64,000 nt of DNA, taken from Hawksworthiomyces lignivorus (taxonomy: Eukaryota; Ascomycota; Sordariomycetes; Ophiostomatales; Ophiostomataceae). The notes under the pieces were generated by a model. It was not told the origin of the DNA, searched no databases, and saw only the letters and a list, made by a program, of their open reading frames with translations. Made by a program: the position numbers and the translations under genes. The DNA is taken from positions 91,001-155,000 of the forward strand of contig NTMA01000115.1 of assembly GCA_002917075.1 (NCBI GenBank), in the 5' to 3' direction. Positions 57,020-64,000 of the stretch are shown piece by piece (within the stretch, counting starts at the first letter, position 1; every line of letters starts with the position of its first letter).

Positions 57020-58800
57020 CTACAGCGCTGGACCTGTCCAGCGCAATTCCTGTTCTTGGTCCATCTTCTCAACATCTACAAACTGTCTGTAAAACTCCAA
57101 GTAAGCAGGATTGGCGATGGTCGGCTAATTTTTGTCGGTTTGCCACTGACAATCTTCTTCACCACGATCTCAACTTTCTTGCCGTTGACCGTGTGTGGGA
57201 TCTCTGACACTTGGAATATGTACCGAGGGGCATGACGACGGCTGAGCTTTGAAGCGATGGTGTCCCTAAGCCTCTCGGCTACCGAGCGCGTGAAATTGCA
57301 TCCATGGGGCAGCTGCACAAAGAGTATAACAGATTCATCAGGACCATTAGGCCGTTTCTGTCCAACACATAGACTGTCTATGACACAAGGGTCTTGATCG
57401 ACTACATTGTAGATCTCAGCCGAGCCAAATCGAATACCTGAGGGGTTCAATACTCCATCTGATCAACGGTCGGTTAAAAAGCCACCGGTCGCAGTGTTCC
57501 TGGACACAAAGTCTTCTTGGGCCCATACATGATTGCCGTACTCGGCAAAATAAGAATTGCGATACTGTTCTCCGCTTTCGTCATTTTGAAAGAAAACTGG
57601 TTGGCTGGGGAAAGGTCGTGTACAGACCAGTTCCCCAGACTCGCCCGTCTCACGTACCGATGTCCCTGGTTGTTTTTCGACCTCAAAGATATCTACCGCC
57701 ATTCCTATTGATGGCGCCTGAATCTCTCCTGCGTACAGCGGTAGCGTCGCCACCCCCGAGATAAGCGAACATGCCAGATCAGTTCCGCCACACGTCGATA
57801 GAAGGTGAACATGGCGTAGAAAGCCCTCATCATAGAACCATTCAGCAACTTGCGCCGTCAACGTACTACCTGTAGAGGTGACCGTGCGCAGACTGGACAA
57901 GTCTAGTTATTCACGAAGCTTAATACCACCAGCTTTAAGCAAGGAGAGAAACGTTGCCGAGGTACCAAACAAATGAAACACGAAAACGCTCAACCAGCCT
58001 GAACAACACGAAAGGGTCTGGGATCATGGGCGAACCGTCATAGACCACAACCTTGCCGCCAAAGGATAACGACACCAAAACCATGGCTCACATGATCCAT
58101 GCTGTAGTCGTATATTACAAGATGGTATCACCGGGACTTACGTCGTAGCTTAACAAAGCGTCCTTGCGCACTTGCATAAGGAGCCCACCTGCTGAGTGCA
58201 CGATACACTTAGGTGGACCGCTCGTGCCGGAAGAATAGACGATGAAGCTGGTTGATTGAATGACAATCGCCGAAATGTAAGCTCTCTGAGGACTGCCTTT
58301 AAGATAAAGGTATTCCATGATTTCAGCACCCGGTCCTCGACTGCTTGATCCGACGGTGCGATTACTATCACGTTCCTAAGAGCTTGATGGCCGCTTAGAG
58401 CGCTCGCCCATGACTTATGCCCCTTCAACAGTTCTCTCCGTTTGCCGTTATATATCACCTCGCTCTCGCAGAACAGCAGCTGCGGTTCGATCTGTCACAG
58501 TCGACCGAGCACGGCTTCTGGGCCCATATCTGGAGATGAACCTGACCAGAGAGCCCCAAGAGACAGTGCTGCGAGGCATATCGCTATCGTCTCCCATCGG
58601 TTGGAGATCACCGCCGCCACTCGGTTGCCAATGCCGATATCTGACTCAGCCATAGCGCTTGCGAGGATGGACACCTGGTTGCGGAGCTGATGCCACGTAA
58701 CATCTCGCGCCGTAGCGCCGCCTTCGGGCATAACATGTAGAATAACATCAATCGTAGAGTAGCTATATGAGGAGCACTTAGCAGTGTAGCCTCTCAACTA
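57020..58800 (-). pseudogene. Acetoacetyl-CoA synthetase pseudogene
   Basis: Minus-strand fragments occur in the order of an acetoacetate-CoA ligase: TWHQLRNQVSILASAMAESDIGIGNRVAAVISN, GALWSGSSPDMG, VIYNGKR, FIVYSSGTSGPPKCIVHSAGG (AMP-binding loop), YTTTAWIM and GGKVVVYDGSPM. Next come TCGGTDLACSLISG, YAGEIQAPSIGMAVDIFE, SDGVLNPSGIRFGSAEIYNVV, APRYIFQVSEIPHTVNGKKVEI and the tail NPAYLEFYRQFVDVEK ending near 57020. In-frame stops interrupt conserved positions (e.g. L*QIEP, DTIL*YTTT, WIM*AM, TDR*SDGV). Several fit C-to-T or G-to-A changes, e.g. Arg CGA to TGA and Trp TGG to TGA. Frameshifts are also present and the first ~100 residues are missing. The living enzyme activates acetoacetate with CoA and ATP in the cytosol. 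Confidence 0.85.
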
Positions 58801-58945
58801 TATTCGTTCCTTGGGCCTCAGACACACCTTTGCTTTCCTGTAAAATGCCACCCTCGCTTGCCGAATACTGTTGTAGCCCATGGAACGAAGGATATCACAA
58901 GGTACAAACTATGTATAAGGTGAGACCAGAAATTACACAGCGGAT

Positions 58946-59265
58946 CTACTCAATGCTACTTACATTACATGAAGCAAAGACAGCTGCCTGAAATACAAGA
59001 AGAGAGAACTTGGGAGAACCTGTTGGATTGGGATCACTGTACATCTCCCAGAAGTTACCCTCTTTATCAATGGGAGAAGAGGATGTACGTGCAAAAAATA
59101 TTGATCCAAGAAGCTTAGGGAGGCCGGTAGACGCAGATCCCAAGACATTTTCTCAGGCACATCTACCATACCTGTGTATAGTAGATCGGGAGAGTAACAA
59201 CGATTACGCAGTACTACCGTGTCTCCAAACAGATATTGTAAAGTATCAGAGGTTGAATAACACAA
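58946..59265 (-). pseudogene. Fungal-specific transcription-factor domain fragment
   Basis: Two overlapping minus-strand frames combine as LPASLSFLDQYFLHVHPLLPLI, then FWEMYSDPNPTGSPKFSLLVFQAAVFASCN. This is the typical start of the regulatory middle domain of Zn2Cys6 factors (YF..VHP..P.ID...F). A frameshift near 59055 separates the halves. No zinc cluster is visible upstream. It sits just 5' of the acetoacetyl-CoA synthetase relic in the same orientation. Confidence 0.55.
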
Positions 59266-59615
59266 CGTTGGATTGCGAAGATCTACGTAAAGTCATCGTC
59301 GTGTTGTCATTCGACCATCGGCACATTGCTTTTCCGGTTAGCAGGTCACAAAATAATTTGGATACGAAAGTACTGTCATTCTCCGTAGCGGCAATCAGTC
59401 AGTGGAATTTTGATGTTGGTTGTATTACACAATCTGATGTTTGATGGGTACGACAATTCTTTCGGTTGTCTATAAATACTGCAGTCCTCCGATGCCACAA
59501 ACAAACTATTGTTAATCGACACACTTAAGGAGACATCTTATTTTGCGCTTATCTTTTAATATTTTCGGACTTTTGAATTACTCTCTTGTATTACAGTGAT
59601 CTTACGACAATCATC
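59266..59615. other. AT-rich spacer, HsbA promoter
   Basis: About 350 bases with no gene seen. It includes the region just upstream of the HsbA start. Confidence 0.45.
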
Positions 59616-60134
59616 ATGCATTTCTTCTTTCTTCAGTCTACAGTTGCTGGCTTGGCTTTATGCACCAGCGCTCTTACCCAGCTCACGGCTCCAAGTCGTA
59701 GCAAATATCAATGCTCTGACTGACAAGTTTAAGGCTCTCAAGGCTCCAATTGCAAGCATCAGCAAAGTTAATGGCATACTAATCGTCATTGGCCAGGGTC
59801 CTTTCGTTGTAAGTATTATACGAACTATTATTTAGTCTAGTCAACTAATTCGACATTAGTCTATTGTCTCCGACTTCAACGATATCATCTCGGCGGCTAC
59901 CGCCGAGACCAAAGCTATACCGAACAATCAGTACACGGCGGGTGTAGACTCTGACAGCATCTTTGACGCCTTCCACCACTTTTCGATACCTACAAGTCAG
60001 TACTGTCCAACCTTAACAAAAAAGCCGATTTACTCGAGACTGTATCCAGCATTGGAAATCCTGTTGTGACAGCGCTGCGCAGCTTTGACGCTGCGACCAA
60101 TGTATGTAATCCAGAAGAGTTAACTATTGAAACT

Positions 60135-60149
60135 TAACATCAATTTCTA
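60135..60149 (+). repeat. Left target-site duplication of LINE
   Basis: TAACATCAATTTCTA, identical to 63811-63825. Confidence 0.9.
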
Positions 60150-60150
60150 G

Positions 60151-60453
60151 GCCATACCATACCGAGAACCCCCCCCTCAGCCCTCCCTGTGCCACCGCTG
60201 TCAGTCATGGAGACATAACGCCTACAACTGCCGGAGCTCCCTCCGGTGCGCCCTTTGTGGTAAAGGGCACACGGCCAACGAGTGCGATACGCCGACGGAA
60301 CAACGCCGGTGTCCTAACTGCGCCGACCCCAGCCATGCCGCTAGTCACCGGGACTGTCCTGTGGCCCGGGAGGCCGCCCACACATACTCCGTTTACCGGC
60401 AGACAGTCGAACCCTCCGACGAAGACCTCATTAACACTCAGTTATGCGGATAG
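60151..60453 (+). pseudogene. LINE ORF1 C-terminus with CCHC knuckles (5'-truncated)
   Basis: The frame is open from the element's first bases. It encodes about 100 residues including CHRCQSWRHNAYNC (C-x2-C-x4-H-x4-C), CALCGKGHTANEC and CPNCADPSHAASHRDC, and ends at TAG 60451-60453. Such Gag-like proteins bind the element RNA. The stop overlaps the ORF2 start in ATGCGGATAG. Confidence 0.85.
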
Positions 60454-63400
60454 TCACGTGGAACGCATACAACAAAACAGACAACACCAAAATCGCCCTA
60501 CACTACGGCGATTCCCACGATATCGACGTAATAGCGATCCAAGAACCCGGTAAACTAAAAAACAACGACGTCCCCGGCGCCGCCTCGGGCCGTTACCACA
60601 AGCTGTGGGCCGGCACGGCCGACAACCGTTCCGTAATCTATATACACAAACGTATCCCGCAGTCCTCTTGGGACTGTTACACCCTCCCCAACGCCGTACG
60701 CGTTACCTTTCTCTGGCGCAGACCACTGGTGATATACGTCATCTACAACCCTCCACAACACGTCCTACACCCAGGGCAAAGGCCGTTCATCTCGTCACTA
60801 TTAGCCCACCGCCCTCCACAAGACCACGACGTGCTTTTGATAGGAGATACGAACTTATACCACCTCGACTGGGATTCATGCGGACGTCGATCTCCCGAGG
60901 CCGACTCACTTATAACCCTCACAGAAGAGTGGGGCTTAAACCTTTTAACCCCCCTCGACACGGTCACACGGGAGCCTAGGGGCTCTAGAGCCGACACGGA
61001 CCACATCTCCACAATAGACCACATATGGGCCACCCCTACACTACAGGCTATATACGACAACTACGACTGACCAGGCTCTGACCATAAGCCACAAAGTTGC
61101 ACCTTCGAGGCATCACCACCTCCGGCACCAAGTAGAGGCTTCAGCTGGGCCCGAATGGACGCCGAGGTGGTGACCAGGTTAAGTTTACAACTATTTACTA
61201 CACCTCCGCCAATGGCCACTACCGTCACGGAGCTCGAAAATTAAGTAGATCAGATTATCACGAAGCTAGACGGTATCGCCAGAACGTCGACGCCGGCCAA
61301 AGGACCACCTCACAGGTTCCGCTACCCCGGCTGGAACAACCGTACCGAACAAACCACACACAACCTCCGACAGGCCGAGCAGCGACGCCGCCGCGAGGGC
61401 CACTCTCGTGAGACGGAGGAGGCCGTACGGGAGGCCAGAAAGGCTCAGCGACGTACACTACGGCAGACCAGTACGAAGCACTGGCGACAACTACTAGGCT
61501 CCTTTGATCCACAGTCTACACGTCTCTGGACTATTCAGAAATGGACAAGACTACGTAACCATATACCCGCCGCCCCCCCGAACCTCCCGCCGCTCCGACG
61601 AAACGTGGCTCCGCGACCACGTCCCACACCGAAAAGGCCGCTCTCTTAAGCACCCGTTTCTTCCCTACACCCTCCGCCGCACCACCCCCGAACACGGCAG
61701 TCAACGGCCCGCAGGTCTTCGTCAGCCAAATCGTTACCGCCGAAGATATCGCCGCAGCCATCTACGAGACCCCCCCGCGTAAGGCGGCAGGCCCCGACAA
61801 CCTCTCCAATGCCCTCCTCCGCGCCTGCGGCCCACCACTCCTCACCACACTGGCCAACATCGCCACCGGTAGCCTCCGACTGGGCCACTGGCCGTCACAC
61901 TTCAAGCACTCCCGCACTATAGTTATCTCGAAGCCCGACAAGACAGCCTCCGAAAGACAGGAGGCGAAGAACTGGCGGCCTATAGCACTACTAAGTACGG
62001 TAGGCAAGGCCATCGAGGCCACAGTAGCCCGCAGGCTCACGGAGGCCGCCGAAGACAACCACATCCTTCCGGAAGGCCAGATGGGCAACCGCAGGCGCCG
62101 GTCCACAGAACTGGCGGCGCGCCTGGTAGTCGACGGCGTGCCCACGGCGTGGGCTACCGACGGCAAGGCCTCCCTGCTCCAACTAGACATATAGGGCGCA
62201 TTCGATAACGTAGACCACCGTTGGCTAGTCTACACGCTTCAGTCCCTACGTCTCCCCGACTGGTTAGCGACATGGGTCCGTAACTACCTCACCGACCGTA
62301 CCACGAAGCTGGCGTTCGACGACAAAACCACCCCGACACGACCGGTCACCGCCGAAATACCCCAAGGCTCCCCTTTATCGTCGATTTTATTCATCCTTTT
62401 CACTACATCGTTATTCAGAGAGCTGGAAAAGGTGCCCGGAATCACTATAGTAGGCTTCGCCGACGACACCAATACATTAGCCACAGATAAAACAATACAA
62501 CTGTGTTGTAATCGTCTCCGTCTGGCGTGGGATGTCGTCGTACGATGGGCACAGACCAGAGGCGTCGCCTTTGCGTCGGCGAAGAGCGAGCTCCTCCACT
62601 TCTGTCGAGCACGACAGGTCCCTACCGAAGCTCTCCGGTTGAACGCCGACACCGTCTTACAACCACTTACAGAGGCCCGATTCCTCGGCATCTGGCTCGA
62701 TAGGAAGCTAACCTTCGCCGCGTACTACAAACAAGTCACCAAGAAGTTTAAAACACAAAACCTAGCCCTCACGAGGCTCACAGGCAAGACGTGGGGCTGC
62801 ACTCTCCCCTGGGCACGTACCATCTTCACGGCAGCGATCCGGAGCCTGATCGCCTTCGGTGCGCCAGTGTACCACACCCCTACGCCGGAGGACGGGACGG
62901 CTAGAGGGGTGGCCAAACGGTTCGACAAAAGATACAACGACTACCTCCGTACCGTCACCGGTGCATTCGACTCTACACCGCTCCCTCTACTATACACGGA
63001 GGCAGGGCTCACACAACTGGATTTATACCTCAACCAACGACAGGCTATACTTTTAAATCGGGAGGACTACCGGGCTCAATCCCGGGCCATAGGCCGCGCC
63101 ATCACGACCATACTCGGCAGCCGCAGCCGTCGTATCACGGTAGACCCCTGTACTAAATACGACGACATTCTAGCCTCCTGGGATAAAGACCACACATTAG
63201 CCCAATGGCAGGAGCGCTGGCACCGGCTCACCGAACCCCGACAGCGGCCTGCCAATCAATCTCCTCGGTGGACCGGCAGAGATGTGGCCAGAGCCCACCG
63301 ACACCTCACCAAAGCCGAAAGCAGTCTTCTGACACAAGTACGAACGGGCCACATCGGCCTAGCGGCGCACCTCCACCGTATACACAAAAACCGGGACTCC

Positions 63401-63631
63401 CCCCTGTGCGCCTGCGGCGCGGCGGAGGAGACCCCGGAGCACGTAATACTGCACTGCCCCGATACAGCAGGAAAACCTCCGGTATGGCCCCAGACTCCGG
63501 CTGACCTGAATCACCGCCTGAATACGGGAGGGCCGACGGCCCGTCCCGTACTGCGGTGGCTCAAACGGAGCGGGCGCATACCAGCGTACAACTTAGCAGG
63601 CCACCTCGAGGAGGGTACGTCACAGACGTAG
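60444..63631 (+). pseudogene. LINE ORF2: endonuclease, reverse transcriptase, zinc finger (broken)
   Basis: It starts MRIVTWNAYN with apurinic-type endonuclease motifs (IAIQEPG, GDTNLYHLDWD, STIDHIW, GSDHKP). An in-frame TGA at 61068-61070 interrupts just before GSDHKP, followed by TAA at 61242-61244. A frameshift lies near 61570-61600 in a C-rich run. The reverse transcriptase continues (NWRPIALLSTVGKAIE, IPQGSPLSSILF, GFADDTN with the catalytic DD), with another stop TAG 62192-62194 in LDI*GAFDNV. The last 400 codons are intact, ending with the zinc finger LCACGAAEETPEHVILHCP. The element cannot move autonomously. Confidence 0.9.
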
Positions 63632-63810
63632 CCCTACTCACTATTAACGTAATCTCCTTCGTTTAACTACTACTACTACTATTACTACTCAGACTGTCTT
63701 ATTCTGTACAATAATATCTTCACTTAATTAGGCGGTGGTTTCTGCCCCAGAGGGTTCCACCTAGATTAGACGTAAATAGTCAGGATTGGCTAATAAATAC
63801 GATTAAACTC

Positions 63811-63825
63811 TAACATCAATTTCTA
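63811..63825 (+). repeat. Right target-site duplication of LINE
   Basis: TAACATCAATTTCTA, identical to 60135-60149. It lies within the second intron of the HsbA gene. Confidence 0.9.
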
Positions 63826-64000
63826 ACCATTTGTACAGTATCTCGCTTATAAGCTGCTAATTTACACTGTCCCAAGCCGTGCTTCAGATCTCGAGAAACA
63901 GTTCAAACCTTGAAACGAAACTTGAAACTACTATTCGTATTTATCAAGATTTAGGTATGGAAGGACTGCTTTAGGAAGTAAGAACTGATGAGGAAAAGGA

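Larger units (their letters stand above)
60150..63810 (+). mobile_element. 5'-truncated Tad-like LINE (non-LTR retrotransposon)
   Basis: A 3661-bp element bounded by a 15-bp target-site duplication. It retains the C-terminal ORF1 zinc knuckles, an ORF2 with endonuclease, reverse transcriptase and terminal zinc finger, and a 3'UTR. The 3'UTR contains an ACT microsatellite (about 63668-63695) and ends CGATTAAACTC without poly-A. It is GC-rich compared with flanking DNA, so it has not been strongly AT-shifted. Confidence 0.93.
59616..63913 (+). pseudogene. HsbA-type secreted surface-binding protein gene split by a LINE
   Basis: Exons 59616-59808, 59860-60101 and 63839-63913. It starts with a secretion signal (MHFFFLQSTVAGLALCTSALT), then the HsbA pattern VVANINALTDKFKALKAPIASISKVNGILIVIGQGPFV, SIVSDFNDIISAATAETKAIPNNQY, YKSVLSNLNKKADLLETVSSIGNPVVTALRSFDAATN and a 24-aa final exon ending LEKQFKP. 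The intact size would be near 169 aa. HsbA proteins coat hydrophobic surfaces and recruit cutinases. The LINE inserted in intron 2 leaves donor (60102) and acceptor (63836-63838) intact. One extra base near 59680-59695 and one missing T near 59978 shift the frame in exons 1 and 2, so the gene is likely dead unless these are sequence errors. Confidence 0.75.

Noticed and set aside
1..64000. CRISPR arrays, rRNA genes or prokaryotic operons
   Set aside because: None are present. The genes are intron-containing fungal genes, and the only regular repeat array encodes TPR units.

Overview
The window is nuclear DNA of a filamentous ascomycete, probably a sordariomycete (hypocrealean-like). Genes are split by short GT-AG introns of about 50-110 nt with CTAAC/CTGAC-like branch sites. 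The content is typically fungal: NTE1 with cyclic-nucleotide-binding domains, IMP2, a HAK-type K+ transporter, Zn2Cys6 regulators, HET-domain NLR genes, HsbA and a Tad-like LINE. Core genes are GC-rich with strong C/G third-position bias, whereas accessory stretches (about 16-36 kb and 45-64 kb) are AT-richer and hold most of the broken genes.

Layout. 0-15.8 kb is a conserved block: the 3' end of an amino-acid permease, a ClC-family Cl-/H+ antiporter, a PLP-dependent aromatic amino-acid decarboxylase, NTE1 (minus strand), eIF2-alpha (SUI2) and mitochondrial inner membrane peptidase subunit 2 (IMP2). 17-19.3 kb is a large fungal membrane protein with a probable frameshift. 20.1-34.5 kb is an apparently intact five-gene catabolic-type cluster: an argininosuccinate-lyase-like C-N lyase, an MmgE/PrpD-family protein, a fused HyuA-HyuB (5-oxoprolinase/hydantoinase) protein, a Dal5/TNA1-type MFS permease and a Zn2Cys6 regulator. 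34.9-36.1 kb is a broken HET-WD40 gene. 37-45 kb is a second conserved block: a mitochondrial carrier, an isochorismatase-like hydrolase and a very long PPR-like protein. 45.9-48.6 kb is a HET-NB-ARC-TPR (NLR-type) gene with inactivating lesions. 48.8-52.9 kb is a decayed, repeat-bearing gap. 53-55.6 kb is an intact HAK-type K+ transporter. 57-64 kb is decayed: an acetoacetyl-CoA-synthetase pseudogene, a regulator fragment, and an HsbA gene interrupted in its second intron by a 5'-truncated LINE.

The most interesting unit is the 20-34 kb cluster. Four of its promoter regions, judged by gene orientation, share a CGG-N7-CCG palindrome with consensus CGGACANNGGCCG. There are three copies upstream of the lyase, one in the divergent MmgE/PrpD-HyuAB promoter and one upstream of the permease. 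This is the form of site a Zn2Cys6 dimer binds, and the cluster encodes such a factor. The MmgE/PrpD plus ASL-type lyase pairing resembles the bacterial epimerase/lyase pair that degrades aminopolycarboxylates such as iminodisuccinate. A fungal pathway that imports, ring-opens, epimerises and cleaves a cyclic N-substituted amino-dicarboxylate is therefore a reasonable but untested hypothesis.

Exon coordinates were derived by hand from splice signals and family similarity. For every gene I call intact, the joined exons give a coding length divisible by three with no internal stop.
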